A DNA stretch of 64,000 bases, from assembly GCF_002024165.1 (NCBI RefSeq), contig NZ_MWQN01000001.1:6386001-6450000 (forward strand), in the 5' to 3' direction. Each line of letters begins with the position of its first letter. Positions within the stretch are counted from its first letter, which is position 1. This DNA comes from Embleya scabrispora. Lineage in GTDB: Bacteria; Actinomycetota; Actinomycetes; Streptomycetales; Streptomycetaceae. Shown here piece after piece: positions 17,357 to 26,292 of this stretch. The notes beneath the pieces are model-generated. The model searched no databases. It had not been told where the DNA came from and saw only the letters and a list, made by a program, of their open reading frames with translations. The translations under genes and the position numbers were made by a program.

Positions 17357-18208
17357 GTGATCGAGCTCGACGACCTGCCCGAGCTGATCGACCCCGTCAT
17401 GGTGGCCGCGTTCGAGGGCTGGAACGACGCCGGCGACGCCGCTTCCGCCGCGATCGAGCACCTGGACCGGGTCTGGAAGGGCGAGGTGTTCGCGGCCCTG
17501 GACGCCGAGGACTACTACGACTTCCAGGTGAACCGGCCGACGATATGGCTCGACGGCGACACCCGGCGGATCACCTGGCCCACCACGCGGCTGTCGGTGG
17601 TCCGGCTGACCGAGCCGCGCCGTGACCTGGTGCTGGTGCACGGGATAGAGCCGAACCTGCGCTGGCGCTCGTTCTGCAACGAACTGCTGGGCTTCGCGCA
17701 CGAGTTGGGCGTGGAGACGGTGGTGGTGCTCGGTGCGATGCTGGGCGACGCGCCGCACTCGCGGCCCGTCCCGGTCAACGGGACGACCTCCGACCCTGTG
17801 GTGGCGCGCAACGTGGGGCTGGAGCAGTCGCGGTACGAGGGGCCGACCGGGATCGTGGGCGTGTTCCAGGAGGCGTGCGCGCACGCGGGCATGCCGGCGC
17901 TGACGTTCTGGGCCTCGGTTCCGCACTACGTGGCGCAGCCGCCGTCGCCGAAGGCCACACTGGCGCTGCTGCGGCGGCTGGAGGACTTCCTCGACGTCAA
18001 CGTGCCGATGGGCGAACTCGCGGAGGACGCGCGGGCGTGGCAGGTGGGCGTGGACCAACTCGCGGCCGAGGACACCGAGGTGGCCGACTACGTGCGGTCG
18101 CTGGAGGCGGCGCGGGACACCGAGGATCTGCCGGAGGCGTCGGGCGATGCGATCGCGGCGGAGTTCGAGCGGTATCTGAAGCGCAAGGGTGACCACCCGG
18201 AGGGGTGA
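17357..18208 (+). CDS. PAC2 family protein (proteasome assembly chaperone-like)
   Basis: 283 residues from GTG 17357, preceded by GGAAGGAGG with 6 nt spacing. It has the PAC2-fold features: PVMVAAFEGWNDAGDAASAAIEHL at the start, RDLVLVHGIEPNLRW, VVVLGAMLGDAPHSRPVPV, YEGPTGIVGVFQEACAHAGMPALTFWASVPHYVAQPPSPKATLALL. Members are homologous to eukaryotic/archaeal proteasome assembly chaperones, but in actinobacteria the function is not settled; its location a few kb from the proteasome genes makes a link attractive yet unproven. The last 60 residues are acidic and low in predicted structure. Confidence 0.9.
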   Translation: MIELDDLPELIDPVMVAAFEGWNDAGDAASAAIEHLDRVWKGEVFAALDAEDYYDFQVNRPTIWLDGDTRRITWPTTRLSVVRLTEPRRDLVLVHGIEPNLRWRSFCNELLGFAHELGVETVVVLGAMLGDAPHSRPVPVNGTTSDPVVARNVGLEQSRYEGPTGIVGVFQEACAHAGMPALTFWASVPHYVAQPPSPKATLALLRRLEDFLDVNVPMGELAEDARAWQVGVDQLAAEDTEVADYVRSLEAARDTEDLPEASGDAIAAEFERYLKRKGDHPEG

Positions 18209-18305
18209 AAGGCTCGCGGCCACATGGCCCCGATGGGGCTGGGACGGTGGCCCGGTGCGCCCGGCGCCGGCGGCGCGGGTCGATGGCCGGCCCCCGGCCC
18301 GGTTG

Positions 18306-18740
18306 CCCTCAAACGCCGGACGGGCTGGATGGCCCCGGGTCGCCCCGGGGGCCGGGCTGCGCCCCGCCTTGTCCTCAAGCGCCGGACGGGCTGGATGGGC
18401 CCGCGTTGCCCCGGGGCCGGGCTGCGCCCCGCTTTGTCCTCAAGCGCCGGACGGGCTGGGTTGGGCCGGCCTCCGGCCCGGTTGTCCTCAAACGCCGGAC
18501 AGGCTGAAACGGGCCTGGGTCGCCCCCGGGGCCGGGCTGCGCCCCGCTTTGTCCTCAAGCGCCGGACGGGCTGGGTTGGGCCGGCCTCCGGCCCGGTTGT
18601 CCTCAAACGCCGGACAGGCTGAAACGGGCCTGGGTCGCCCCCGAGGCCGGGCTGCGCCCCGCCTTGTCCTCAAACGCCGGACGGGCTGACAAGGGCCCGG
18701 GGTGCGCCTCGCCTTTTCCTCGAGCGCCGGACAAGCTGGG
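18306..18740. repeat. Repeat array A: eight CGCCGGACGGGCTG-type units in a convergent gap
   Basis: Units of the form TCCTCAAGCGCCGGACGGGC start at 18306, 18372, 18437, 18485, 18552, 18600, 18667 and 18717, with A/G and G/A variants. A 115-bp block (from 18413) is duplicated in tandem from 18528 and begins a third time at 18643. The core is the interspersed intergenic repeat common in streptomycetes. It fills the 617-bp gap between the converging PAC2 and M50 protease genes; frames through it are not genes. Confidence 0.9.
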
Positions 18741-18825
18741 GTTCGGTTGTTGTTGGGGGCCGGGCGTTGGGTGTGCTCGTGTCGCGGGGGGCCTGTGGGG
18801 CTGGGGATCCGGTGGTGGCGGGCGT

Positions 18826-20001
18826 TCAGGCGCGCATCATGGCCACGAACGCGTGCTCCACGTCCGTCCGGGCCAGGACTCCGTACACCCGCCCATCCGG
18901 CTCCACGACCAGATACTCGCTCGCGGGAGCGCCCCGCATCGCCACCAACAACTCCTCACCCGCCAGATCCGCCGGCACCCGCATCCCCTCGGCCAGATCC
19001 CGCGCCAACGCCCCCACCGCCACCCACGGCCGGCGATGCTCCGGCGTCGCCAACACCGCCGCCTCGCGCACCAGCGCGACCGGATCCCCGCCCCCGTCCA
19101 CCACGACCAGCCCCCGCGCCCCCTCCTCGTGCGCCCGCCGCAGCGCCTCCGCCAACGGCACGCTCGCCGCCACCGGAATCGCCCGCCGCGTCAACACCCG
19201 CACCCGCAACTGCGGCAACCGCTCGCGCAACCGCTCCGCCCGCAGCGACTGCACCGCCCCCGCCCACATGAAACCGGCCACCAACGCGCCGAAGATCATC
19301 GTGTACGTACGCGCGCCCGCATCCGCCCCCAACGACCACGTCACCGCGGCGACCAGCACCACCACCGCCAGCACCCGCCCCGCCCACGACGCCGCGATCG
19401 TGCCCGCCAACGGCCGCCCGCTGACCCGCCACACCACCGCCCGCAACATCCGGCCACCGTCCAACGGCAGCCCCGGCAGCAGATTGAACGCCGCCACCAG
19501 CAGATTGGACACCGCCAACAACGCGATCATCCGCCCCGCCAACGTATCCACGTGCAACGCCAGGCCGATGACCCAGAACCCGCCGCCCAGCACCAACGAC
19601 AACGCCGGCCCCGCCGCCGACACCAGGAACTCGTGCCGCGCCGTCTCCGGCTTGTCGATCTCCGACACCCCGCCCAGGAACTGGATCGTGATCCGCCGCA
19701 CCGGCAGACCGAGCCGCAGCGCCGTCACCGCGTGCGCCAACTCGTGCACCAGCACCGACAGGTACAACAACACCGCGAAGCCGAACGACAACACGAACCG
19801 CCACGGCCCCAGATCCGGGAACAGACTCTCGAACGTCGGCGCGAACAACACGGTGATCACCGCCGCGATCACGAACCACGTCGGCGCCACATAGACCGGC
19901 ACCCCGAACGGGCGCCCCATGAGCAGGCCACGCCTCGGCTCCCGGCGCGGAGCCTCGTCCTGCCGCACCCGGCGTCCCTGCGGCCTGCTCGAATCAGTCA
20001 C
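18826..20001 (-). CDS. Site-2 protease family (M50) membrane metalloprotease with CBS pair
   Basis: 391 residues from GTG 20001. About six membrane helices; the zinc site is HELAH in LSVLVHELAHAVTAL, with the third ligand region FNLLPGLPLDGGRMLRA. The C-terminal half carries two CBS-type repeats (VRVLTRRAIPVAASVPLAEALRRA.. and ..YLVVEPDGRVYGVLARTDVEHAF). It is similar to SpoIVFB-type intramembrane proteases of actinobacteria; the substrate is unknown. A TAGCAT -10 (20014-20009) lies 7 nt before the GTG, suggesting a leaderless message; an in-frame ATG at 20019 would overlap that promoter. The gene is divergent from trmI. Confidence 0.88.
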   Translation of the reverse strand: MTDSSRPQGRRVRQDEAPRREPRRGLLMGRPFGVPVYVAPTWFVIAAVITVLFAPTFESLFPDLGPWRFVLSFGFAVLLYLSVLVHELAHAVTALRLGLPVRRITIQFLGGVSEIDKPETARHEFLVSAAGPALSLVLGGGFWVIGLALHVDTLAGRMIALLAVSNLLVAAFNLLPGLPLDGGRMLRAVVWRVSGRPLAGTIAASWAGRVLAVVVLVAAVTWSLGADAGARTYTMIFGALVAGFMWAGAVQSLRAERLRERLPQLRVRVLTRRAIPVAASVPLAEALRRAHEEGARGLVVVDGGGDPVALVREAAVLATPEHRRPWVAVGALARDLAEGMRVPADLAGEELLVAMRGAPASEYLVVEPDGRVYGVLARTDVEHAFVAMMRA

Positions 20002-20096
20002 GGTCAAGATGCTATGCAACCGAGCCCCGGTTCGACCCCCATGGGCCCCGGACCCACGCGTCGGAGCGTCGCCGCCGACCGACTAGGCTGACCCCC

Positions 20097-21005
20097 ATGT
20101 CCGAACCGACCGGTACCGCGCGCAGGCGCGGACCCTTCCAGGTCGGGGACCAGGTTCAGCTGACCGATCCCAAGGGCCGCCACCACACCTTCACCCTCGA
20201 AGCGGGCAAGGCGTTCCACACCCACAAGGGCTCGTTTCAACACGACGCGCTGATCGGCGCCCCCGAAGGAACCGTCGTACGGTCCACCGGGAACACCGAC
20301 TACCTCGCGCTGCGACCTCTGCTCCCCGACTTCGTCCTGTCCATGCCCCGCGGCGCCGCGGTGATCTACCCCAAGGACGCCGGCCAGATCCTCGCGATGG
20401 CCGACATCTTCGCCGGCGCCCGCGTCGTCGAGGCCGGCGTCGGCTCCGGGGCGCTGAGCACCTTCCTGCTCCGCGCCATCGGCGACAGCGGGCAGCTCGC
20501 CTCCTACGAACGCCGACAGGACTTCGCGGACATCGCCCGCAAGAACGTCGAACGCTACTTCGGCGCCCCCCACCCCGCGTGGAAGCTGACCGTCGGCGAC
20601 CTCCAGGACAACCTCGTCGAGACCGACGTCGACCGCGTCATCCTCGACATGCTCGCGCCCTGGGAATGCCTCGACGCGGTCTACAAGGCGCTCGCCCCCG
20701 GCGGCCTGGTGTGCTGCTACGTGGCCACCACCACGCAGCTCTCGCGCACCGTGGAGACCATGCGGGTGATGAACTGCTTCACCGAACCGCAGCCGTTCGA
20801 GTCGATGGTGCGCTCCTGGCACGTCGAGGGCCTCGCGGTGCGCCCCGACCACCGGATGATCGGGCACACCGGCTTCCTGGTCACCGCCCGCCGGTTGGCC
20901 GACGGGGTCGAGCCGCCGCTGCGCCGGCGCCGCCCGTCCAAGGGCTCCTACGGCGACGACTACGCCGGCCCCGGCGCGGAGGCGGGCGACCCGGCGGCAT
21001 CCTGA
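20097..21005 (+). CDS. trmI: tRNA (adenine-N1)-methyltransferase TrmI
   Basis: 302 residues. N-terminal RGPFQVGDQVQLTDPKGRHHTFTL and the SAM-binding motif VVEAGVGSGALSTFLLRAIG, then LDMLAPWECLDAVYKALAPGGLVCCYVATTTQLSRTVETM, are typical of the tRNA m1A58 methyltransferase that works as a tetramer on the T-loop. ATG at 20097 lies 7 nt after TAGGCT (20084-20089), a leaderless arrangement. It opens the gene string leading to the proteasome cluster, where it is usually found in actinobacteria. Family length is normal; the tail after about residue 275 is polar and variable. Confidence 0.95.
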   Translation: MSEPTGTARRRGPFQVGDQVQLTDPKGRHHTFTLEAGKAFHTHKGSFQHDALIGAPEGTVVRSTGNTDYLALRPLLPDFVLSMPRGAAVIYPKDAGQILAMADIFAGARVVEAGVGSGALSTFLLRAIGDSGQLASYERRQDFADIARKNVERYFGAPHPAWKLTVGDLQDNLVETDVDRVILDMLAPWECLDAVYKALAPGGLVCCYVATTTQLSRTVETMRVMNCFTEPQPFESMVRSWHVEGLAVRPDHRMIGHTGFLVTARRLADGVEPPLRRRRPSKGSYGDDYAGPGAEAGDPAAS

Positions 21006-21104
21006 CCCGCCGTCAGCGATGCGTCGAACCGCCGGTAATGGTTGAGACAAGGCGGGCCGGAAACCCTGTACCGGGGCCCGGCCCGCCGCCTATCGTCATC
21101 CACC

Positions 21105-21863
21105 GTGGCGGACGATCACACCGAGAACCGGCCCGTGCGCGGCGACAGTCCCCGCGGGCTCGCGACCACCGACGGACCACCCGACACCCCGGTCCCCCCG
21201 CACCGCGAGATACCCGACGTGCGCAACGGCATCGCCTTCGCCGCCGCCGGCATCGTGTTCCTGTTCGTCGTCGCGACCGGCCTGGTCATCTGGGCCGCCG
21301 CGTCCCTCGACGGCGGCATACCCGGCGTCACCGCACCGGCCCGAGACCGCCCCAACCAGCAGGACCCCCCGGCCGCGCCGCGCACCCTCGAACCCACCCA
21401 CGCCGGCACCACCACCGAGCAGGGGCGAAAACCGGCCGGCCCCTCCACCGAGACGGTGCAGGCCGCACCGCTCGCGGGCAACCGCCGACCCGCCGGCGGG
21501 CCGAGCGCCGCCGAACTCTCCGGACTCGCCCTCCCGCTCGACTGCCCCGGCGTGGGCACCCGCATCGAGAGCGTGCTGACCGACCCCGACGGGCCCACCG
21601 TGGTCCGCGTCACCTGCGCGGCCGGCTCCGGCAGCCCGCCCACCGCGCTGCTCGCCTACGCCTGGGACGCCGGTGCGCCGCGCCTGGTGGCCACCCTCCT
21701 CGGCACCGACGAGGGCCTGCTCGTCGACGACCTCACCCGCGCCGGCGACACGATCACCGCACAGGCGCAGGGCTGGTCCGCGCCCACCATCCCGCGCTGC
21801 TGCCCCGACACGAGCACGACACTGCGCTGGCGACTGACTCCACTGGGTGCCCAACGGATCTGA
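21105..21863 (+). CDS. Hypothetical single-pass membrane protein
   Basis: 252 residues from GTG 21105, which lies 8 nt after a TATCGT -10 candidate (21091-21096). A Pro-rich cytoplasmic head (about 1-40) is followed by one membrane helix, GIAFAAAGIVFLFVVATGLVIWAAA. Then a low-complexity Pro/Thr linker (70-145) and a C-terminal domain with four cysteines (DCPGVG, VTCAAG, RCCPDTS), which could form disulfides outside the cell. I do not recognise a family beyond streptomycete hypothetical proteins at this locus. The domain ends LRWRLTPLGAQRI, like small secreted LppP/LprE-type modules, but this is only a resemblance. Confidence 0.8.
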   Translation: MADDHTENRPVRGDSPRGLATTDGPPDTPVPPHREIPDVRNGIAFAAAGIVFLFVVATGLVIWAAASLDGGIPGVTAPARDRPNQQDPPAAPRTLEPTHAGTTTEQGRKPAGPSTETVQAAPLAGNRRPAGGPSAAELSGLALPLDCPGVGTRIESVLTDPDGPTVVRVTCAAGSGSPPTALLAYAWDAGAPRLVATLLGTDEGLLVDDLTRAGDTITAQAQGWSAPTIPRCCPDTSTTLRWRLTPLGAQRI

Positions 21864-21896
21864 CGCGTCACCAGACACGAGGCCACAAAGCGGAAT

Positions 21897-22184
21897 TCAG
21901 GAGGCTTCCGGCCCGAATACCTCGACTCCGTCGGAAACACGACGCATGTGGATGCATTCCCCCGGACACTTGCGTGTGGCGTCGATCACGTCCACGAGCA
22001 GCGGCGCGGGCACCGGAACCACCGCGCCCGGCTCCGTGCGCAGCTCGTCGTCCGCGCCCTTGACGTACGCCAGCCCGTCGATGTCCAGCTCGAAGACCTC
22101 CCGCGCGTACTGGACGCAGATGCCGTCCCCGGTGCAGAGATCCTGATCGATCCAGACCTCGAGGGGTTCGTTTTCCGCGGACAT
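21897..22184 (-). CDS. Small [3Fe-4S]/[4Fe-4S] ferredoxin
   Basis: 95 residues. Cluster ligands are Cys17 and Cys23 in DLCTGDGICVQ and Cys73 in RKCPGECI; Asp20 replaces the middle cysteine of the usual CxxCxxC, so a [3Fe-4S] or Asp-ligated [4Fe-4S] cluster is expected. It is a one-electron carrier of the type that serves cytochromes P450 or similar oxidoreductases. ATG at 22184 follows AGAGAGG; the frame extends upstream but lacks a ribosome site. It is divergent from arc, a neighbourhood conserved in related genomes as I remember it; partner enzyme unknown. Confidence 0.88.
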   Translation of the reverse strand: MSAENEPLEVWIDQDLCTGDGICVQYAREVFELDIDGLAYVKGADDELRTEPGAVVPVPAPLLVDVIDATRKCPGECIHMRRVSDGVEVFGPEAS

Positions 22185-22340
22185 ACGGCCTCTCTCTTCA
22201 CCGATTCGTACCGACACGCGACCAACAGACCCTACTCGCGCCTGCTTCCCGACGCGGTCGGGTGGGTATCTGATCCTCACAAGCGTGGGGGCAATCGCAC
22301 GGGTGAAGATCGGACACGCCCGGACAGTCTTGCTGATCAA

Positions 22341-22372
22341 GGGGTTTCAACCCCTCCTGCCATAGGTAGGGT
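22341..22372 (+). promoter_or_regulatory. Probable arc promoter with hairpin
   Basis: GGGGT-TTCA-ACCCC (22341-22354) precedes a TAGGGT -10 box (22367-22372). The inferred transcript start near 22379 gives a leader of about 30 nt carrying the strong ribosome site AGGAGGAGG (22392-22400). The hairpin could be a -35-region operator. Confidence 0.4.
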
Positions 22373-22408
22373 CGGAGACGTCGCAGCTCCCAGGAGGAGG
22401 TGAGGGCC

Positions 22409-24175
22409 GTGGCAGTCCACGACGACGACATGAACCGTGGTGGGAGGCCGGCTCGGGGTACGGACGACCTCGTAAGCCAGGTTTCTTTTCTAGAGCAGGA
22501 AGTCGCCGTCCTGCGTCGCAAGCTCGCCGACTCACCGCGCCAGAGCCGTTTGCTCGAGGAGCGGGTCGTCGATCTTCAGACGTCCTTGGCCGGCATGACC
22601 ACACAAAACGAGCGACTGGTCGCGACCTTGCGAGAGGCCCGCGATCAGATCGTGGCCCTCAAGGAGGAAGTGGACCGACTCGCCCAACCCCCCTCGGGGT
22701 TCGGCGTGTTCCTACAGGCCAACGAGGACGGCACGGCCGACATCTTCACCGGCGGGCGCAAGCTGCGCGTGAACGTCAGCCCCAACATCGAGCCCGACGA
22801 ACTCCGGCGTGGCCAAGAGGTCATGCTCAACGAGGCCATGAACGTCGTCGACGCCATGGAGTACGAGCTGATCGGCGACGTCGTGATGCTCAAGGAACTC
22901 CTCGAGGACGGCGAACGCGCCCTGGTCATCGGGCACACCGACGAGGAGCGCGTGGTGCGCCTCGCCGAGCCGCTGCTCGACGCCCCGCTGCGCGCGGGCG
23001 ACTCGCTCCTGCTCGACTCCCGGTCGGGCTACGTGTACGAGCGCGTGCCCAAGAGCGAGGTCGAGGAACTGGTCCTCGAAGAGGTCCCGGACATCGACTA
23101 CACCAAGATCGGCGGTCTGCGGAACCAGATCGAGATGATCCGCGACGCGGTGGAACTGCCCTACCTCCACCCCGACCTGTTCAAGGAACACGAGCTGCGC
23201 CCGCCCAAGGGCATCCTGCTCTACGGTCCGCCCGGCTGCGGCAAGACACTGATCGCCAAGGCCGTGGCCAACTCCCTCGCGAAGAAGGTCGCCGAGGCCC
23301 AGGGCAACGAACAGGGCAAGAGCTACTTCCTCAACATCAAGGGCCCCGAACTCCTCAACAAGTACGTCGGCGAGACCGAGCGGCACATCCGCCTGGTCTT
23401 CCAGCGGGCCCGCGAGAAGGCCAGCGAGGGCACCCCCGTCATCGTCTTCTTCGACGAGATGGACTCGCTCTTCCGCACCCGCGGCTCGGGCGTCAGCTCG
23501 GACGTGGAGAACACCATCGTCCCCCAGCTGCTGTCCGAGATCGACGGCGTGGAGGGCCTGGAAAACGTCATCGTCATCGGCGCCTCCAACCGCGAGGACA
23601 TGATCGACCCGGCCATCCTGCGCCCGGGCCGACTCGACGTGAAGATCAAGATCGAGCGTCCCGACGCCGAGGCGGCCAAGGACATCTTCGCGAAGTACCT
23701 CAAGGTCTCGCTGCCGCTGCACGACGACGACCTGGCCGAACACGACGGCAACCGCGACTCCACGGTCACCGGGATGATCCAGGTCGCGGTGGAGCGGATG
23801 TACTCGGAGAACGAGGAGAACCGCTTCCTGGAGGTCACCTACGCCAACGGTGACAAGGAGACCCTGTACTTCAAGGACTTCAACTCCGGCGCGATGATCG
23901 AGAACATCGTGGGCCGCGCGAAGAAGATGGCGATCAAGGACTTCCTGGAGCACCGCCAAAAGGGCATCCGGGTGGCCCACCTGCTCGCCGCGTGCGTCGA
24001 CGAGTTCAAGGAGAACGAGGACCTGCCCAACACCACCAACCCCGACGACTGGGCCCGGATCTCCGGCAAGAAGGGCGAGCGGATCGTCTACATCCGCACC
24101 CTGGTCTCGGGCAAGCAGGGCGACGAGGCCGGGCGCTCCATCGACACGGTGGCCAACACCGGTCAGTACCTCTGA
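22409..24175 (+). CDS. arc: Proteasome-associated AAA+ ATPase ARC/Mpa
   Basis: 588 residues from GTG 22409, spaced 8 nt from AGGAGGAGG; another GTG at 22400 overlaps that site. An N-terminal coiled coil (about 15-80, recognises Pup) precedes tandem OB folds (about 85-225) and the AAA module with Walker A GPPGCGKT (Lys279), Walker [11 protein letters not shown] (Glu350) and [17 protein letters not shown]. The C terminus ends GQYL, the motif that docks into the 20S proteasome. The hexamer unfolds pupylated proteins and feeds them to PrcBA. It is followed by a very strong terminator, so dop is transcribed separately. Confidence 0.98.
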   Translation: MAVHDDDMNRGGRPARGTDDLVSQVSFLEQEVAVLRRKLADSPRQSRLLEERVVDLQTSLAGMTTQNERLVATLREARDQIVALKEEVDRLAQPPSGFGVFLQANEDGTADIFTGGRKLRVNVSPNIEPDELRRGQEVMLNEAMNVVDAMEYELIGDVVMLKELLEDGERALVIGHTDEERVVRLAEPLLDAPLRAGDSLLLDSRSGYVYERVPKSEVEELVLEEVPDIDYTKIGGLRNQIEMIRDAVELPYLHPDLFKEHELRPPKGILLYGPPGCGKTLIAKAVANSLAKKVAEAQGNEQGKSYFLNIKGPELLNKYVGETERHIRLVFQRAREKASEGTPVIVFFDEMDSLFRTRGSGVSSDVENTIVPQLLSEIDGVEGLENVIVIGASNREDMIDPAILRPGRLDVKIKIERPDAEAAKDIFAKYLKVSLPLHDDDLAEHDGNRDSTVTGMIQVAVERMYSENEENRFLEVTYANGDKETLYFKDFNSGAMIENIVGRAKKMAIKDFLEHRQKGIRVAHLLAACVDEFKENEDLPNTTNPDDWARISGKKGERIVYIRTLVSGKQGDEAGRSIDTVANTGQYL

Positions 24176-24203
24176 TCCCCATCGAGCATCGATTGACCAC
24201 CGC

Positions 24204-24242
24204 CGCCGCGACCCGTGTTCCGGTCGAACACGGGTCGCGGCG
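24204..24242 (+). terminator. 17-bp stem terminator between arc and dop
   Basis: The 17-nt arms 24204-24220 and 24226-24242 pair perfectly across a 5-nt loop (CGGTC), core CCGCGACCCGTGTTC. It begins 28 nt after the arc stop codon. Confidence 0.82.
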
Positions 24243-24324
24243 CCGTGCCGGCACGACACTTCCGCACAGGGCAAAAGTTCCGGCCGTATCCCCAAGGCAA
24301 TCCAACGGCAATAGGCTCGGCAGC

Positions 24325-24399
24325 ATGACCAGGGTGTACCCCGACCACGGAGAGTGCGGGACGGGTACCGGCCGGGTGAGGGACGAGGGGGTCGCATGA
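24325..24399 (+). CDS. Leaderless 24-codon ORF coupled to dop
   Basis: Reads [20 protein letters not shown] then EGVA and stops. Its ATG is 7 nt after a TAGGCT -10 box (24312-24317), the spacing of the other leaderless genes in this window. Its TGA (24397-24399) overlaps the dop ATG as ATGA. The predicted transcript therefore starts at this small ORF, and dop would be reached by translational coupling. It could be a regulatory leader peptide or simply a way to deliver ribosomes; I know no homologue. The alternative is that the messenger starts further in and the ORF is chance. Confidence 0.45.
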   Translation: MTRVYPDHGECGTGTGRVRDEGVA

Positions 24400-25901
24400 C
24401 CGTCCGGCGTGTGATGGGCATCGAAACCGAGTACGGGATCTCCGTACCCGGACATCCGAACGCCAACGCGATGTTGACGTCTTCCCAGATCGTGAACGCG
24501 TACGCCGCAGCGATGCAGCGGGCCCGCCGGGCCCGCTGGGACTTCGAGGAGGAGAATCCGCTGCGCGACGCGCGCGGGTTCGACCTGGCGCGCGAATTGG
24601 CCGACTCGAGCCAGCTGACCGACGAGGACGTCGGTCTGGCCAACGTGATCCTGACCAACGGCGCTCGGCTCTACGTCGACCACGCCCACCCGGAGTACAG
24701 CGCGCCCGAGACCACCAACCCACGCGACGCGGTGATCTGGGACAAGGCCGGCGAGCGGATCATGGCCGAGGCCGCACGGCGCGCCGGCGAGCTGCCCGGC
24801 GGGCAGCAGATCCTGCTCTACAAGAACAACACCGACAACAAGGGCGCGTCCTATGGCACGCATGAGAACTACCTCATGCAGCGCGCCACGCCGTTCGCGG
24901 ACATCGTTCGGCACCTGACCCCGTTCTTCGTCTCCCGGCAGGTGATCTGCGGCGCGGGCCGGGTGGGGATCGGCCAGGACGGCTCCACGCACGGCTTCCA
25001 GATCAGCCAGCGCGCGGACTACTTCGAGGTCGAGGTCGGCCTGGAGACCACGCTCAAGCGGCCGATCATCAACACGCGCGACGAACCGCACGCGGACGCG
25101 GAGAAGTACCGGCGCCTGCACGTGATCATCGGCGATGCCAACCTGTCCGAGGTGTCCACCTACCTCAAGCTCGGCACCACCGCGCTGGTCCTGTCGATGA
25201 TCGAGGACCGCTTCCTGGGCAACGACCTGACCGTCGACCAACCGGTGCGCACGCTGCACGAGGTCTCCCACGACCCGACCCTCAAACAGCTGATCACGCT
25301 GCGCAGCGGCCGGAAGCTGACCGCGATCCAGCTCCAGCTCGAATACCTCGAGTTGGCCCGGAAGTACGTCGAGAACCGGTTCGGCAAGGACGTCGACGCC
25401 GACACCACCGACGTGCTCGACCGCTGGGAGTCGGTGCTCGCCCGCCTGGAGACCGACCCGATGTCGCTGGCGCGCGAGCTGGACTGGGTGGCCAAGCTCC
25501 AACTCCTGGAGGGCTACCGGCAGCGGGACGCCCTCGACTGGGACGCGCCGAGGCTGCACCTGGTCGACCTCCAGTACGCCGACGTACGGCCCGACAAGGG
25601 GCTGTACAACAAGCTGGAGGACCGCTTCGAGCGGATCGCCGGCGAGGCCGAGGTGCAGCGCGCGGTGCATCTGCCGCCGGAGGACACCAGGGCCTACTTC
25701 CGCGGCCGGTGTCTGGAGCAGTACGCCGACGAGGTCGCGGCGGCCTCGTGGGACTCGGTGATCTTCGACGTCGCCGGTCACGACTCGCTCCAGCGCGTGC
25801 CCACCCTGGAGCCGCTGCGCGGGACGAAGGCCCACGTGAAGGACCTGCTCGACCGCTGCCGCACCGCCGAGGATCTGGTCCGCGCGCTTACGGGTGGGTG
25901 A
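24396..25901 (+). CDS. dop: Depupylase/Pup deamidase Dop
   Basis: 501 residues, the usual length. The N-terminal [21 protein letters not shown] begins the glutamine-synthetase-like fold; the conserved Glu in ETEYG coordinates Mg-ATP. Other hallmarks are the 40-residue Dop insertion loop after about residue 40 ([20 protein letters not shown]), the acid [11 protein letters not shown] segment, [19 protein letters not shown], and [21 protein letters not shown]. It cleaves the isopeptide bond between Pup and substrate, and in species whose Pup ends in Gln it also deamidates it. ATG 24396 is overlapped by the small ORF above. Two hairpins and a palindrome separate it from pup. Confidence 0.97.
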   Translation: MTVRRVMGIETEYGISVPGHPNANAMLTSSQIVNAYAAAMQRARRARWDFEEENPLRDARGFDLARELADSSQLTDEDVGLANVILTNGARLYVDHAHPEYSAPETTNPRDAVIWDKAGERIMAEAARRAGELPGGQQILLYKNNTDNKGASYGTHENYLMQRATPFADIVRHLTPFFVSRQVICGAGRVGIGQDGSTHGFQISQRADYFEVEVGLETTLKRPIINTRDEPHADAEKYRRLHVIIGDANLSEVSTYLKLGTTALVLSMIEDRFLGNDLTVDQPVRTLHEVSHDPTLKQLITLRSGRKLTAIQLQLEYLELARKYVENRFGKDVDADTTDVLDRWESVLARLETDPMSLARELDWVAKLQLLEGYRQRDALDWDAPRLHLVDLQYADVRPDKGLYNKLEDRFERIAGEAEVQRAVHLPPEDTRAYFRGRCLEQYADEVAAASWDSVIFDVAGHDSLQRVPTLEPLRGTKAHVKDLLDRCRTAEDLVRALTGG

Positions 25902-25907
25902 CCTCGC

Positions 25908-26013
25908 CCGTTCGCGGGAACAAAGCGAACGGACGGATAAATCGTGTTCCGGAACACCGGGCATCCGACACTCGTTGGCACTTACACCCCCGATCCTTCG
26001 GGATCGGGGGTGT
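25908..26013 (+). terminator. Tandem hairpins between dop and pup, flanking a 14-bp palindrome
   Basis: CCGTTCGC (25908-25915) pairs with GCGAACGG (25925-25932) across 9 nt. A second hairpin, ACACCCCCGATCC-TTCG-GGATCGGGGGTGT (25984-26013), has a perfect 13-bp stem with a UUCG loop. Between them is the palindrome GTGTTCCGGAACAC (25944-25957), which could be an operator. The second hairpin may act as terminator or attenuator ahead of pup. Confidence 0.7.
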
Positions 26014-26076
26014 GGATCCTCCGGGGAATGGATAAGCACCGGTTCAAGGAAATGATCTCAAGGTGGGGTGAGTGAC

Positions 26077-26286
26077 ATGGCCACTAAGGACAGCGGCGGT
26101 CAACAGCGCGCGACAAAGCGCTCGGAAGAGGTTGAGGAGACCACCGCCGAAGCCCAGTCCGACGTGCAGGAACGGCACGAAAAGTTGACGGATGACGTCG
26201 ACGCGGTATTGGACGAAATCGACGAGGTGCTCGAGGAGAATGCCGAGGAATTTGTGCGCGGGTTTGTGCAGAAAGGTGGGGAATAG
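26077..26286 (+). CDS. pup: Prokaryotic ubiquitin-like protein Pup
   Basis: 69 residues, MATKDSGGQQ...ENAEEFVRGFVQKGGE. The coiled-coil-prone middle (DVDAVLDEIDEVLEENAEEFVRGF) binds ARC and the C-terminal GGE is the conjugation end. The codons GGT GGG GAA TAG encode Glu directly, so PafA could use it without Dop deamidation. ATG 26077 follows AAGGTGGGG at 8 nt; an in-frame GTG at 26068 overlaps that site. Only 6 bp separate it from the endonuclease VII-like gene, so they are probably co-transcribed. Confidence 0.97.
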   Translation: MATKDSGGQQRATKRSEEVEETTAEAQSDVQERHEKLTDDVDAVLDEIDEVLEENAEEFVRGFVQKGGE

Positions 26287-26292
26287 CACCAA

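Noticed and set aside
18306-18740. CRISPR array
   Set aside because: The repeated units vary, spacing is irregular, the spacers themselves are duplicated, and no cas genes are present.
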